From: an uncultured Pelagibacteraceae bacterium
GTDB taxonomy: Bacteria > Pseudomonadota > Alphaproteobacteria > Pelagibacterales > Pelagibacteraceae
Direction of reading: 5' to 3'
Assembly (NCBI GenBank): GCA_902599665.1
Contig: CACKGK010000007.1
Location: forward strand, 1 to 64,000
Length of the DNA: 64,000 nt
The translations under genes and the position numbers were made by a program. The stretch's first letter is position 1; every line of letters begins with the position of its first letter. This document shows positions 43,602-53,960 of the stretch, one piece after another. The notes beneath the pieces are model-generated. The model was not told the origin of the DNA. It ran no database searches and was given only the letters and a program-made list of their open reading frames with translations.

Positions 43602-44339
43602 ATGAAAATTATGGCAAAGAAGATTCTTAAGTGGATGGGTTTTGAGCTAAAAAGATTGCAACATTTTAAATTTGATAAAGGCCAGATAGTTTTTATTCAT
43701 ATTGGAAAAAATGCAGGAACACAGATAATGTATATAGCAAATAAATTAACTAAATATGGAGTACATATAAAAAAATATGGACACAATATTAAACTTTCTA
43801 ACTTACCATTGAATACTAAGTATTTTTTTTCTATAAGAAAGCCCGAAACAAGATTTGCCTCTGGTTTTTATTCTAGAAAAAGAAAAGGGCAGCCACGACT
43901 TTATAACGAGTGGAATTTACATGAAAGTCTTGCTTTTGATGCTTTTGAGCATGCCAATGATCTGGCAGAAAATTTATTCTCTGAAGATACTAAGGGTCGC
44001 TTCGCGAGACAAGCAATTAAGTCCATAAGCCACACTGCTAGACAGCAATTTGATTGGTTTCAAGATTGTGCTTTTCTTGATAAACAATCACCAATAACAA
44101 TAATAAGACAGGAATATTTTGAGAAAGATATGCAGAGGCTTTTGGATTTATTAGGACTGGACTTAGATATAAAAACACTGACTACAAAAGACAAAGTAAA
44201 TTCACATTCTTACGACTATTCCAAAACACCTCCTCTCTCAGATCTTGCAGTTGCAAATCTTAAAAAATGGTATGTACAAGATTATTGGTTTTATGAAATG
44301 TGTGAAGTATGGTTAAACAAAAGTGCTGAGTCAAATTAG
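43602..44339 (+). CDS. Sulfotransferase family protein
   Basis: Transfers sulfate from PAPS to a hydroxyl or amine acceptor. The 245-residue protein has a 5'-phosphosulfate loop-like element HIGKNAGTQ at residues 33-41 and a 3'-phosphate motif SIRKPETRFASGFYS, both as in the membrane/carbohydrate sulfotransferase group. Acceptor unknown; surface polysaccharide is the usual guess. It stands alone between the R-M island and core genes, in a roomy non-coding setting. By eye its codons are somewhat less A/T-biased than the neighbours, which together with the strong ribosome binding site suggests transfer. Confidence 0.75.
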   Translation: MKIMAKKILKWMGFELKRLQHFKFDKGQIVFIHIGKNAGTQIMYIANKLTKYGVHIKKYGHNIKLSNLPLNTKYFFSIRKPETRFASGFYSRKRKGQPRLYNEWNLHESLAFDAFEHANDLAENLFSEDTKGRFARQAIKSISHTARQQFDWFQDCAFLDKQSPITIIRQEYFEKDMQRLLDLLGLDLDIKTLTTKDKVNSHSYDYSKTPPLSDLAVANLKKWYVQDYWFYEMCEVWLNKSAESN

Positions 44340-44351
44340 TACTTATTTTAT

Positions 44352-44390
44352 GTACGTCCTTTAATCAACTAGAAATCTTTTAAGGAGTAC
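44352..44390. other. Imperfect inverted repeat after the sulfotransferase gene
   Basis: GTAC-g-TCCTT at 44352-44361 can pair with AAGGA-GTAC at 44382-44390. No T-run follows directly, so it is at best a weak terminator. The rest of the 249-bp gap (44340-44588) holds only a 32-codon minus-strand frame (44420-44518) that I do not trust. Confidence 0.35.
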
Positions 44391-44588
44391 GTTTTATACT
44401 AAAAAATCCTACAAAAATTTCACATTACATTAGAAAAAAAACTTCCAAAATTTATTTTTTGATCTTCTGAGAACGAAATTCTAATAATATCAAAAGGTTT
44501 TTTAGACATTTTTTTCATATCATTAGAATTTTACAGAATTTACTTAAATTTTTTTATTACCAATATCTTTATAAAAGTTAGATACGAT

Positions 44589-45329
44589 TTAATATTTAAA
44601 CTCATAGTAAATTCTACCTATCATTTCTTTTACAAATTTACTACTTTGGCTTAATGCAGATGCTGAAGGTATAAAGTCAAGAAAAGTAATTTTTTTTGAA
44701 TTTTTAAAATCCACAGCAAAAGGTATTACTTTAATTTGCTGAGCTTCAAAAACTTTTTGTGCTCTAGGCATATGAAATGCAGATGTTACAAGTATGATCT
44801 CGGCATTTTTTTTATTTAAAAGTTTCTTCACAGATTTAGCCTCATCATCAGTATTCTGAACATTATCGGTTAACAAAATACTTTCTTCAGGTATTCCAAG
44901 TTTAATAGAAAAGTCTTTTAAATATTCACCTTCAGGTATACCATTTTGCCATGGCAGTTTACTTCTAGTTAAGATCAATAAAGGTGCTTTATTGTACTTT
45001 AACAAATCAATACCTGATAAAATTCGATCTACAGCACCTTCAAACTCATATTTAATTTTATCCTTGAATTCAATTGTAGAAACCATTCCACTTAATACAA
45101 CAATTGCATCTGAATTATTTATATTAGACACATCTTGTGGGGTATAATCTTTTTGTAAATACATGTTTAATTTATAAGAAATAATAGGCAATGAAAAAAA
45201 AATTAAAAAGATTATTCCAATAATACTTATTTTTCTTGATTTTAAAATTAATCCACAAACTAATAAAAAAAATACAAAAAATAATGGACTGATGATTAAA
45301 GGTAGAAATTTGTGAATATAAATATTCAT
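44589..45329 (-). CDS. YdcF/ElyC family protein (DUF218)
   Basis: A 246-residue protein with two N-terminal transmembrane helices (about residues 8-28 and 34-52) and a DUF218 domain: DAIVVLSGM, GAVDRILSGIDLLK, LGIPEESILLTDN-x-TDDEAKSV and VTSAFHMPRAQKVFEA. E. coli ElyC of this fold supports envelope and peptidoglycan-lipid-carrier functions; the exact activity is unknown. Single gene, 39 bp downstream of yajQ on the same strand. Confidence 0.88.
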   Translation of the reverse strand: MNIYIHKFLPLIISPLFFVFFLLVCGLILKSRKISIIGIIFLIFFSLPIISYKLNMYLQKDYTPQDVSNINNSDAIVVLSGMVSTIEFKDKIKYEFEGAVDRILSGIDLLKYNKAPLLILTRSKLPWQNGIPEGEYLKDFSIKLGIPEESILLTDNVQNTDDEAKSVKKLLNKKNAEIILVTSAFHMPRAQKVFEAQQIKVIPFAVDFKNSKKITFLDFIPSASALSQSSKFVKEMIGRIYYEFKY

Positions 45330-45368
45330 GTTTTATATTTATTTCTTTTGTGCATACATAAGCTTTGA

Positions 45369-45854
45369 TTAATCCCTAAAATTTATAAATTCAATTGGCA
45401 GTCCAACATCAATAGCTTCTATTGCAGATATTGCTTCTTGAAGATCATCTCTTTTTTTTCCTTGAGCTCTTAATTCTTCTCCTTGAATTTTAATTTGTAT
45501 TTTAAGTTTTAGTTTTTTTACATTAGCAATAATCTTCTTTGCATTTTCTTGGCTGATACCTTCTACTAAATCACTGACTTGTCTGATAGTTCCACCTGCT
45601 GCACCTTCAGAATTTTTAACGATAATTACTCTTGGATCTACTTTTCTTCTTATAAGATGAACTTGTAGCAATTCATTTACTTGTTTTAATTTTAATTCAT
45701 CTGGTGCTATTGTAGTTATTATTTTATCTTTTCTCTCAATTGAAATATTAAGTCCCTTAAAATCATATCGGTTAGCAATTTCTCTTAAACAATTTGCAAG
45801 AGCATTGTCAAATTCTTGATAGTTTATTTTACTTATTACATCAAATGAAGGCAT
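45369..45854 (-). CDS. yajQ: YajQ family nucleotide-binding protein
   Basis: A 161-residue two-ferredoxin-fold protein. PSFDVISKINYQEFDNALANC at the start, REIANRYDFKG, the middle KVDPRVIIVKN and the end LPIEFINFRD are classic YajQ. Xanthomonas homologues bind cyclic di-GMP; E. coli YajQ binds nucleotides and RNA. Role in this organism unknown. Divergent from the hydroxyacid dehydrogenase gene. Confidence 0.94.
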   Translation of the reverse strand: MPSFDVISKINYQEFDNALANCLREIANRYDFKGLNISIERKDKIITTIAPDELKLKQVNELLQVHLIRRKVDPRVIIVKNSEGAAGGTIRQVSDLVEGISQENAKKIIANVKKLKLKIQIKIQGEELRAQGKKRDDLQEAISAIEAIDVGLPIEFINFRD

Positions 45855-45951
45855 AATTATAATATTCTATACAATATTACATTTTTTTATGAGAACAACC
45901 TTCTTTAATCAATGTTAAAGTTTTTAAAATTTTAGTATATTTTAATTTTAA

Positions 45952-46977
45952 ATGTCCAAAGGTAAAATTAAAATTCACATAAGAAATAATCACTGGAAAA
46001 AAGGTTCTTTGCCTTGTGATTTGGAAGGTGAAAAAAATAGTAGCGTTCCAAAAGATTTGTTTGAAAGCAAGCTTAATAAATTTCCTGAGATAAAGAATAA
46101 AGTCTCATATTTGGTTGATTGGGATGATGACAATTGGATTTCTTCGATGAAAGATGCGGATATTTTACTTGCTTGGGATTTTCCAACAAATGATTTTAGC
46201 AAAATTGCACCAAATTTAAAATGGATTCACATTGTTTCAGCTGGTGTTAACCATCTTTATCCATTTGACTGGATTAAAAAAGATTTGGTTTTAACAAATA
46301 GTAGCGGGATACATGCAAAAAAAGCAGGAGAATTTGGTTTGATGAGTATTTTGATGCTTCAAAACCATATGACAAAAATAGTTACCAATCAGAGAAAAAA
46401 AGAGTTTGTAACTCTATTAAGTAACCCAATTGAGAATAAAACAGTTGTGGCTGTAGGTACTGGATCATTAGGAGGGTCAATGATTAAACATATCAGTTCG
46501 TTAGGAGCAAATATAATTGGTGTAAATAGAAGGGGGAGGAAAGTAGAAGGATGTTCAAAAATTATTACATTTGACAGAATTGATGAAGTTTTACCTGATA
46601 CTGATTTTCTTTATTTAGCAGTTCCAGAAACAGACGAAACAAAAGGATTAATTAACAAAAAAAGATTAGATGTTTTAAAACCTTCCTGTGGAATAGTTAA
46701 CATTGGACGTCAGTCTGTAATGGATTATGAGCATCTACAAAAAAAATTAACAAAAAATGAAATTTCTGGAGCAATTTTAGATGTTTTTTCAGAAGAGCCT
46801 ATAAATAGAAATTCTGAATTCTGGGATACTCCAAATTTGGTAATTACACCTCACATATCGTCAGATAGTAAAGGAAAATATATAGAAATGGTTTTAGAAA
46901 AATTTTTTGATAATTTAAAACTATTTATTGATAAAAAAAAACTATCTAATCAAGTTGACCCTGATCTAGGATATTAA
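45952..46977 (+). CDS. D-2-hydroxyacid dehydrogenase
   Basis: A 341-residue NAD(P)-dependent 2-hydroxyacid dehydrogenase, perhaps a glyoxylate/hydroxypyruvate reductase. The nucleotide-binding loop GTGSLGGSM is followed by VNRRGRK, the residues after the second strand being basic, which suggests NADPH. The catalytic Arg (VNIGRQS), Glu (DVFSEEP) and His (TPHISSD) are present. Substrate is not determinable. Single gene with a convergent MFS gene downstream. Confidence 0.88.
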   Translation: MSKGKIKIHIRNNHWKKGSLPCDLEGEKNSSVPKDLFESKLNKFPEIKNKVSYLVDWDDDNWISSMKDADILLAWDFPTNDFSKIAPNLKWIHIVSAGVNHLYPFDWIKKDLVLTNSSGIHAKKAGEFGLMSILMLQNHMTKIVTNQRKKEFVTLLSNPIENKTVVAVGTGSLGGSMIKHISSLGANIIGVNRRGRKVEGCSKIITFDRIDEVLPDTDFLYLAVPETDETKGLINKKRLDVLKPSCGIVNIGRQSVMDYEHLQKKLTKNEISGAILDVFSEEPINRNSEFWDTPNLVITPHISSDSKGKYIEMVLEKFFDNLKLFIDKKKLSNQVDPDLGY

Positions 46978-47008
46978 TTGTTTTGTTAATTATTAATTTT
47001 ATTGAGAA

Positions 47009-48331
47009 TTACCCTAAAGTATTTGTGACTTCCTTAGTCCCATTTACATTATTTAAATCTGATTTTGATGGTTCTTCAATAGGTTCAGCCGCTGGATTTA
47101 ATTCTAAACCGATTGGCGTAATTGTTGTTGGCAAAGGTGTAAACTGAGACTCAGGATTTTCAATAACTTCTCTTACCCTCATTCTATAAACACCATACAT
47201 ACCTATCAAAATATGAAATATGATCAAAAAAATAAAATAGCCATTTTCGCCAACAAAATCCATAAACAAGGAGCACAAAAATGGACCACTCATAGCTCCC
47301 ATACCAAAAGCAAATTGTAAACCAGCACCTGCAGAAACAAACTTTTCTTTAGCTACAAAATCATTTGTATGCGCAAATATTAAAGCAAACATTGGAAGAC
47401 TAAAGAATGCATATAAGCCTGTAAACACATAAAACCAAAACTTTGAACTTGCCAATCCATCGGGCAAATGCATTGTCCCTACAGAAAAAATTGCACATAG
47501 CGCAAAAAAAGCTGCAGCAAAAGTGGAATAAACAGTTACTGTCCTTCTGTCATAAATATCAGATAGTTTTCCAATTGGCCATTGTGAGATAGCACCAGAA
47601 ATTGCAACTAGAAAAGTTACAAAAGATATTTCAAATATGCTAAAATTCATTGCTGCAGCATAAACTGCAATTAATGCAAACATTGCTGAATGACAAATGC
47701 CACACAAAACAGCACTTACCATACCAAATGGTGAGGCTTCATAAAGTTCTTTAATTTTCATTCCAATAATTTTTTTAAATTTTGGAGCTTTCTTTTTTGT
47801 AAGTAGAATTGGGACAAGTGATAGAGACATAAATAATGAAACTAAGATAAAAGGTTGAAAGTTTTCAGGTCTACTAAAATTTAAAAAAAACATTCCTATT
47901 GCCATTGAGCTAAAGAGTACAATCATATAAATTGATAAAACACTTCCTCTATTTTTATTACTTGCCCTATCGTTTAACCAACTTTCTGCAATGGTATAAA
48001 GACAAACCATAGAAAATCCTGAAAAAACTCTAAGTACAAACCAAGTAAAAGGATTTATTACAATTGAGTGAACTAATACGACTATTGATGCAATTGAAGC
48101 AAAAGCCGCAAATACCCTTATGTGACCTACCCTTGAAACAAGGATAGGTACTGATCGTGCACCAATAAAGTACCCAACAAAATATCCCGTTAACATAAAA
48201 CCTGTGGCTGTTATACTAAAACTCTCATGTACGGCTCTTACTCCTAGCAATGATACTTGGAAACCATGAGCTAACATAATTAGTCCCATACCAGTAAAAA
48301 GGGCCCATGAGTTTTTTAATATCTTCTCCAT
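47009..48331 (-). CDS. MFS transporter
   Basis: A 440-residue 12-helix major facilitator. The N-terminal half has GYFVGYFIGARSVPILVSRVGHIRVF (loop 2-3 signature), and ISQWPIGKLSDIYDRRTVTVY repeats the signature in the second half. The last ~50 residues are a Pro/Glu/Asn-rich cytoplasmic tail. This resembles the YcaD-like permeases seen in many alphaproteobacteria. Substrate unknown. Confidence 0.88.
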   Translation of the reverse strand: MEKILKNSWALFTGMGLIMLAHGFQVSLLGVRAVHESFSITATGFMLTGYFVGYFIGARSVPILVSRVGHIRVFAAFASIASIVVLVHSIVINPFTWFVLRVFSGFSMVCLYTIAESWLNDRASNKNRGSVLSIYMIVLFSSMAIGMFFLNFSRPENFQPFILVSLFMSLSLVPILLTKKKAPKFKKIIGMKIKELYEASPFGMVSAVLCGICHSAMFALIAVYAAAMNFSIFEISFVTFLVAISGAISQWPIGKLSDIYDRRTVTVYSTFAAAFFALCAIFSVGTMHLPDGLASSKFWFYVFTGLYAFFSLPMFALIFAHTNDFVAKEKFVSAGAGLQFAFGMGAMSGPFLCSLFMDFVGENGYFIFLIIFHILIGMYGVYRMRVREVIENPESQFTPLPTTITPIGLELNPAAEPIEEPSKSDLNNVNGTKEVTNTLG

Positions 48332-48372
48332 AATTTCGCTATCTACGAATGATTTAATATTAAATCAAGAAA

Positions 48373-49248
48373 TTAATTATTAATTTTTTGAGGTTCTCTT
48401 AATTTTAAAAATGAGTGGATGCCTATAGTTGTTATAATTATAATCCCCCCAATAATGGTCTCTAAAGTTGGTTGCTCTTTAATAACCAACCAAACCCAAA
48501 TTGGTCCAATTATAGTTTCAAGCAAGAAAAACAAATTCACTTCCTCAGCTGGAATAAACCTAGGTGCAATTGTTACTAAAACAAATGGAAGGGCTACACA
48601 AACTATGCACATCAAAGGTATATAAATCTGATCAGATCCGACTAAGTTGAAGTTTTCTACAAAAAAGAAGGCAAAAACTGCAACTCCTAATTTTCCCATG
48701 ACAGCAGATGGCAAAAGATCTCTGTCTTTAGCATGTCTTATCAGTACAGCATTGACTGCTAAGCCTGCAGCGGTAGCAAATCCCATGATATTTCCAAAGA
48801 GATTTCCTATTTTAACTGAGTCATAGAATATGAACAAAACAGCAAAAAATGTAATAAAAATAGCTATCCAAGTTCCCTTACCAGGTATCTCTTTTAAAAA
48901 AATAGCACCTAAAATTGCAGATAGCATTGGTGCTAGGGCAATCATGATCAAGGTATTAGCTACATTTGTATTTTGAATAGATATTATGAAAGTAATATTA
49001 CATATTGAAAAGCTGATAGCATAAAATATACCAACAGTGCCGACCTTGAAAAATGCTTTTATGAAATTTTTTCTATAAAATAATAACAATCCAATAAAAA
49101 CTATAAAAAAAGGGATTATACCTCTATAAAAAAGCATTCCCCAAGTTTCAATATTAGAAAGTCTAATTAAAAGTGAGTCAGGTGTTATGAACATTACAGC
49201 CACGAAAGCTAGTAATGATCCTTTTTTTTGATCAGATAATTTATTCAA
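48373..49248 (-). CDS. DMT family (EamA) transporter downstream of gshB
   Basis: About 291 residues with ten hydrophobic helices in two EamA repeats (MFYRGIIPFFIVFIGL; NVANTLIMIALAPMLSAILGAIFLKE; LFFLLETIIGPIWVWLVIKEQP). The open frame starts at a TTG at 49266, but the TTG at 49248 makes a 4-bp TTGA overlap with the gshB stop, the junction type used elsewhere here, and I prefer it. Being third in a gshA-gshB-DMT series, it may carry glutathione or a related thiol, but that is only positional. Confidence 0.85.
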   Translation of the reverse strand: MNKLSDQKKGSLLAFVAVMFITPDSLLIRLSNIETWGMLFYRGIIPFFIVFIGLLLFYRKNFIKAFFKVGTVGIFYAISFSICNITFIISIQNTNVANTLIMIALAPMLSAILGAIFLKEIPGKGTWIAIFITFFAVLFIFYDSVKIGNLFGNIMGFATAAGLAVNAVLIRHAKDRDLLPSAVMGKLGVAVFAFFFVENFNLVGSDQIYIPLMCIVCVALPFVLVTIAPRFIPAEEVNLFFLLETIIGPIWVWLVIKEQPTLETIIGGIIIITTIGIHSFLKLREPQKINN

Positions 49249-50171
49249 GCTTTTAAACCTTTCCAAAATGTCTTTGCAAGATTTATTTTAGATAGGTCGT
49301 AGTATGTTTTTAATCCAGTAGGGGAGGTAACATTTATATCTCCATTTAATTGTTGATCTATAAAGTCTATCCCAGCAAAATAAATATTATCTTTCTTTAA
49401 TCTTTTACCAATAATTTTTGAAATCCTAATTTCTTTTCTGGTAAGGCTAGTAAGTTTTGGTACAGCACCTTTGCTCATGTTGCTTAAATATGAACCTTTC
49501 TTGGGAACTCGTGAAATTGCACCACATACTTTACCATTAATAATAAAAACTCTTTTATCTCCCTTAGAAATATTCTTTAAAAATTTTTGAAACATTGAAT
49601 GGCCATTTTTATTTAAAAAATTTGTAATAAGTTTTTTATTAAACTTATTTTTAATTAGATAGATTTCATTACCTCCATATCCGTTAATAGGTTTCATAAT
49701 CATACTTTTATTTTGTTTATAAAACTTCTTAACTTCTACAATATTATTTGAAAATATTGTGTCTGGCATATATTTTGTAAATTTTTTCGAATATAATTTT
49801 TCAGATACGTTTCTAATGGCCACTGGGTTATTTATTACTCTTGTTTTTTTTAAATCATCCAAAATGAGAGTAGTAATTAAATATTCTGAATTAAATGGAG
49901 GATCCTGCCTAATTAAAATAAATTTAAGATTTTCAACGTCAATTTTTTTTTTTTTATAAATTTTATAAAATTTTTTTCCTTCATAATTAAATTTTACAAA
50001 TACTCCATTTGCATATGTTTTATTTTTGATGATGGATAAGTTTGAAGGAGTATAATAAAATATTTTATATCCTAGTTTCTGAGCTTCATGAGCTAAAAAT
50101 ATTGATGTATCTGAAGATATATTAATTTTATCTAATTTATCGCCTTGTATGCCTATTATTTTATTTGTCAT
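49245..50171 (-). CDS. gshB: Glutathione synthetase
   Basis: ATP-dependent joining of gamma-glutamylcysteine and glycine. The 308-residue ATP-grasp protein shows LIRQDPPFNSEYL, VINNPVAIRNVSEKLY, the ATP-binding MIMKPINGYGGNEIYLI, DKRVFIINGKVCGAISRVP and the C-terminal AGIDFIDQQLNGDINVTSPTG. It is slightly shorter and more diverged in the middle than E. coli GshB but all key regions are kept. It overlaps gshA by 11 bp, so both enzymes of glutathione synthesis form an operon. Confidence 0.95.
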   Translation of the reverse strand: MTNKIIGIQGDKLDKINISSDTSIFLAHEAQKLGYKIFYYTPSNLSIIKNKTYANGVFVKFNYEGKKFYKIYKKKKIDVENLKFILIRQDPPFNSEYLITTLILDDLKKTRVINNPVAIRNVSEKLYSKKFTKYMPDTIFSNNIVEVKKFYKQNKSMIMKPINGYGGNEIYLIKNKFNKKLITNFLNKNGHSMFQKFLKNISKGDKRVFIINGKVCGAISRVPKKGSYLSNMSKGAVPKLTSLTRKEIRISKIIGKRLKKDNIYFAGIDFIDQQLNGDINVTSPTGLKTYYDLSKINLAKTFWKGLKA

Positions 50172-51450
50172 ATAAATCTTCTAAATTTTGAAATTTAGAG
50201 AATTTATTTATAACATGACTGGCCACTGTTTCTTTATTATTGATAATCTTATTTAAATGTTCCAAGTATTTAGTTTCGTTTTTACCGCTTTTTCCAATAA
50301 AATCTCTCTTTTCTAAGCCTTTTTCAGCAATTTTTAACAAGTTAGAGATCCAATAAATCATATCTTTACCCATTAAATTTGTATCAAGTCCTTTCATTGG
50401 TGCATCTTTATACGCATTCAATAAATCTTTCTTTTCCCATTTTGAAATAAATTCTAATGCTTCGTCTAAATTACCGTATAAAAGACCAGTAAAAAAGGCA
50501 GGGCCAGCACAGATACAGTCCCAACCACAAGTATCCATAGATCTTAATTCGATATATTGTTTTAATCTATTCTCTGTAAATATAGTACTTAAATGCAATC
50601 CAAGATCGTCAATACTTGGTAAAGATTTATTTATTTCTTGAATATTACCATTCATATAATCAGAAAATTTATAATTTTTACCAGATAAATATTTATCATT
50701 TTTTTTTATAAATAGTATTGGATAATCCATTACAAAATCAGCATATTTTTCAAAATCAACATTTTCTAAAAAAATTTCTGGAAGCCCACCCCTTGATGTT
50801 TCTTGCCATACTTTTGATCGGTATGATAAGTATTTACTATCTTTTTTTTCAACTATTGATGAGTTTGCAAAAAGTGCGATACTTAACGGAACTAAACTAT
50901 TTGCTAATTTAAACTTTTTTATGAAATCATTTTCAGACGTGTAGTCTAGATTTAGCTGTGTCCCAGATGTTCTATACATCATATCTAAACTGAGAGGACC
51001 ACCTTTAGGCATATCCTTTGTCATTACTTCATATCTTTTTTTAGGATTATTTGGAATTTCAGACAACTTAGATATTGGATCAAATCCAGCACTTACTATT
51101 TTTAAATCTAATTTTTCAACAACTTGTTTAAGTTCAAACAAATAATTATTAGCTTCAGAGCAAACTTCATGAATATTATTTAATTGAGCACCTGCAAGCT
51201 CAATTTGATTACCTGGTTCTAAAGTAATACTCTTATTATCTTTATTTAACGCTATAACATTCTCACCTTCATAGGATGGTTTCCAACCAAATTCATATAA
51301 AATTTTGAAAATATCTTTAATTGTAGAATAATTAATTCTTTTATTATTCTTTTTATAGAAAAGGAATTTTTCGTGCTCAACGCCTATTTTGGAATTTATA
51401 GGCTCCTTAATTCCAGATTTAAAATGATCTATTATATTATCTTTATTCAT
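50161..51450 (-). CDS. gshA: Glutamate--cysteine ligase (plant/alphaproteobacterial type)
   Basis: First step of glutathione synthesis. The 429-residue protein belongs to the class shared by plants and alphaproteobacteria: GVEHEKFLF near the N-terminus, LEPGNQIELAGAQL, MYRTSGTQLNLDY, YLSYRSKVWQETSRGG and ELRSMDTCGWDCICAGPAF. Length fits the bacterial members. It lies 9 bp downstream of the DUF255 protein gene and overlaps gshB by 11 bp. Confidence 0.95.
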   Translation of the reverse strand: MNKDNIIDHFKSGIKEPINSKIGVEHEKFLFYKKNNKRINYSTIKDIFKILYEFGWKPSYEGENVIALNKDNKSITLEPGNQIELAGAQLNNIHEVCSEANNYLFELKQVVEKLDLKIVSAGFDPISKLSEIPNNPKKRYEVMTKDMPKGGPLSLDMMYRTSGTQLNLDYTSENDFIKKFKLANSLVPLSIALFANSSIVEKKDSKYLSYRSKVWQETSRGGLPEIFLENVDFEKYADFVMDYPILFIKKNDKYLSGKNYKFSDYMNGNIQEINKSLPSIDDLGLHLSTIFTENRLKQYIELRSMDTCGWDCICAGPAFFTGLLYGNLDEALEFISKWEKKDLLNAYKDAPMKGLDTNLMGKDMIYWISNLLKIAEKGLEKRDFIGKSGKNETKYLEHLNKIINNKETVASHVINKFSKFQNLEDLYDK

Positions 51451-51459
51451 ATTAATGAT

Positions 51460-53400
51460 CTAATCACTCTTACTTAGATATTCAACAGCTTCGTTTATGT
51501 TAGTTAATTTGTTAGAACAAGTTTGGTTTTTACATACAATAACACTAGGTTTTGTATCATTATTTAATTGGTAAACAAATGTTGCAACTCCTAGATATTC
51601 TTTTTGTAAATAAAGCTGTATTTCCTTAATAGACTGGGATGTTCCACTGAATGTGAATGATAAGCTATTATCACAAATATCTAGGGTTTTAATAAAGCTA
51701 AACATTTGTGAATAATAAGAGTTTAAAACCTGATGAAATGATTTTTTAAGAACCTCATTTCTTTCAGACCATATTTTATCATTTGTAATTGAATATAATT
51801 TATTTGAAATTAGTAGATAAACACTATTACCATTTGGTATATTGCTATCATTCAAGTCTAATGGACTTGCAAACAAATCATTATCTTTAATAATATTTTT
51901 CTGGAACAGCCGTGTTTCTTTATTAAAGAATAATTCCCAAGTATCATTCATTATTTTTATTGATTTTCCTAAAGCTTTTTTGTCAGCATTAACTTCATAA
52001 AGCGTTATCATGAGTAAAGCATAATATACATAGTCCTCAAGAAAAGTTTCTATTTCTTTATTTTCGTAACAATGAATAATTTTTTGATGCAATTTTTTAT
52101 TTAATATTTCAATTGTTTCTATCGTGTTACTTTTTAAATCTTCATCGTCTAAATATACTGAAGTTTTGAGGAGAACTTGGAGCATATATGCATTTAAATC
52201 AGTTTGAGATTTATCATCAAAAAATGGTTTTATTCTTTTCCTTCTAATACTAAGTAATTTATTTTTTATTTGGTCTAGGTTATTTTTGTCTTCTTCAGGT
52301 ATTAAATTTTTTTCCACCAAAATGTTATTACCTTCAAAATTACCGTTCTCTGAAATTTCGTACTTATTTTCTAGTAATTTAATGTCTTCTTTTAAAAGTT
52401 TTTTTAATTCTTCATATGACCAAACATAATATTTTCCTTCAACACCTTCGCTATCAGCATCATATGCTGAGCCATATAATTTTTCTTTGTTTTTAAATTC
52501 ATTATTAAAATATTGAATTGTTTGTAAAAGTTTATTTTTAAAATAATCATTTTTCGTATTTTGATAAAATTTAGTTAAGAGATCGATAAATTGGATATTA
52601 TCATAAAGCATTTTTTCAAAGTGAGGAATTATCCATTTTTCATCAACAGCGTATCTTGAAATTCCTCCTTCAAGTTGATCATAAATACCTTTCGAACAAA
52701 GATTATTAAGTAAAATTTGAACAGGTTTAAAATAATTTTTATTTTTAGTTTTTAAATAAAAATAAAACATTGCATCAAATAAATAAAATTGTGGAAATTT
52801 TGGTGATCCTTTAAAGCTACCATTATTTTGATCTAAATAATTGATAATTTTTTCAACAAATGGTTCTAGAGGTTGACTTAAAACCGCCGATTTTTGGTTA
52901 ATTTTTGAAAATATATCTTTTACTTGAGGAGCTTGAGCTAGAATTTTTTCTCTGTTTTCATTGTAAACATTGTGAACATTATTTAAGACTTTTTTAAAGT
53001 CTGGTCTTCCTTGTATTTCCTTTGGTGGAAAATATGTTCCACCTGTAAAAGGTACACCATTTTCATCTAAAAACATTGATAGTGGCCACCCTCCTTGTGC
53101 ACCTGTTAATATTGATAAACTTTTTTGAAAAACATAATCTAAATCTGGTCTTTCTTCTCTATCAACTTTAATATTTATAAATTTTTCATTCATAAGTTTG
53201 GCAGTTTCCTCATTTTCAAAGCTTTCATGCGCCATAACATGACACCAATGACAGCTAGCATATCCAACGCTTAAAAATATTGGTTTCTTTTCTTTTTTTG
53301 CTTTATCTAATGTTTCTTTATTCCATGGAAACCAATCAACAGGATTATCTTTATGTTGTTGAAGGTAAGGGCTTTTCTCGTTTTTTAAAATATTAGACAA
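51460..53400 (-). CDS. Thioredoxin-domain protein of the DUF255/YyaL (SSP411-like) family
   Basis: About 646 residues. The N-terminal thioredoxin-like domain has [17 protein letters not shown], the motif [30 protein letters not shown] and [22 protein letters not shown] long (alpha/alpha)6-barrel-like region follows ([31 protein letters not shown]). The function of this widespread family is not established. I chose the TTG at 53400, because family members begin shortly before the SPYL motif. The ATG at 53454 would overlap the upstream gene by 53 bp and add 18 unusual residues. Confidence 0.88.
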   Translation of the reverse strand: MSNILKNEKSPYLQQHKDNPVDWFPWNKETLDKAKKEKKPIFLSVGYASCHWCHVMAHESFENEETAKLMNEKFINIKVDREERPDLDYVFQKSLSILTGAQGGWPLSMFLDENGVPFTGGTYFPPKEIQGRPDFKKVLNNVHNVYNENREKILAQAPQVKDIFSKINQKSAVLSQPLEPFVEKIINYLDQNNGSFKGSPKFPQFYLFDAMFYFYLKTKNKNYFKPVQILLNNLCSKGIYDQLEGGISRYAVDEKWIIPHFEKMLYDNIQFIDLLTKFYQNTKNDYFKNKLLQTIQYFNNEFKNKEKLYGSAYDADSEGVEGKYYVWSYEELKKLLKEDIKLLENKYEISENGNFEGNNILVEKNLIPEEDKNNLDQIKNKLLSIRRKRIKPFFDDKSQTDLNAYMLQVLLKTSVYLDDEDLKSNTIETIEILNKKLHQKIIHCYENKEIETFLEDYVYYALLMITLYEVNADKKALGKSIKIMNDTWELFFNKETRLFQKNIIKDNDLFASPLDLNDSNIPNGNSVYLLISNKLYSITNDKIWSERNEVLKKSFHQVLNSYYSQMFSFIKTLDICDNSLSFTFSGTSQSIKEIQLYLQKEYLGVATFVYQLNNDTKPSVIVCKNQTCSNKLTNINEAVEYLSKSD

Positions 53401-53401
53401 T

Positions 53402-53959
53402 TTAGTGATGATAGAATGGTTTTCTTGCAAAAATATTTCTAACCATTGGTTCAAATTCTTTTAAAGTCATTGATTTATAATTTGGATCAAATGAAGATTG
53501 ATCATACTTTTCGCAAAAATCTATTGTTGCTTGATAATGTTCTGCATCCTTATATTTTTCTCTTGCATTTTTATCTCCACCTAAATGTTCTGCAGAATAA
53601 TAAGTTTGAAATAGACCATGATGTAAAATAATCCAATAAGTTTTTTCTGAAACATAAGGTTTAATCACTGAAGCAGCGTACTGTGAATGATTCATTGGAG
53701 CTAATTCATCTCCAAGATCGTGTAATAATGTAGCTACGACCATTTCTTCGTTTTCACCATTTTTATATGCTCTTGTTGCTGCTTGTAATGAATGTTCTAA
53801 TCTTGTTATCTGATAGCCTTCAAGTGTAGTAGTTTGTGAGGCTAAATAATCTAAAATTCTATCTGCAGTTTTTCTTTCATATTGGCTTTCTAATTTTTCC
53901 AAAAGTTGATAGTCATCTTTAGTACCGTTCTTCATTTCTGTAAAACTTACTTTTTTCAT
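53402..53959 (-). CDS. HD-domain protein, possible diiron HD oxygenase relative
   Basis: A 185-residue protein with a full set of HD-type metal ligands: His56 (RLEHSLQ), His80-Asp81 (LLHDLGD), His91, His113 or His114 (ILHHG) and Asp153. The EH pair before the first ligand and the 24-residue step from His56 to His80 recall mixed-valent diiron HD oxygenases such as PhnZ. Equally it may be a phosphohydrolase. It sits between purF and the DUF255 gene, ending 1 bp before the latter's TTG start. Function unassigned. Confidence 0.75.
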   Translation of the reverse strand: MKKVSFTEMKNGTKDDYQLLEKLESQYERKTADRILDYLASQTTTLEGYQITRLEHSLQAATRAYKNGENEEMVVATLLHDLGDELAPMNHSQYAASVIKPYVSEKTYWIILHHGLFQTYYSAEHLGGDKNAREKYKDAEHYQATIDFCEKYDQSSFDPNYKSMTLKEFEPMVRNIFARKPFYHH

Positions 53960-53960
53960 A

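Noticed and set aside
44420..44518. 32-codon minus-strand frame after the sulfotransferase gene
   Set aside because: Short, no recognisable features and no ribosome binding site; could be a gene remnant but cannot be supported.
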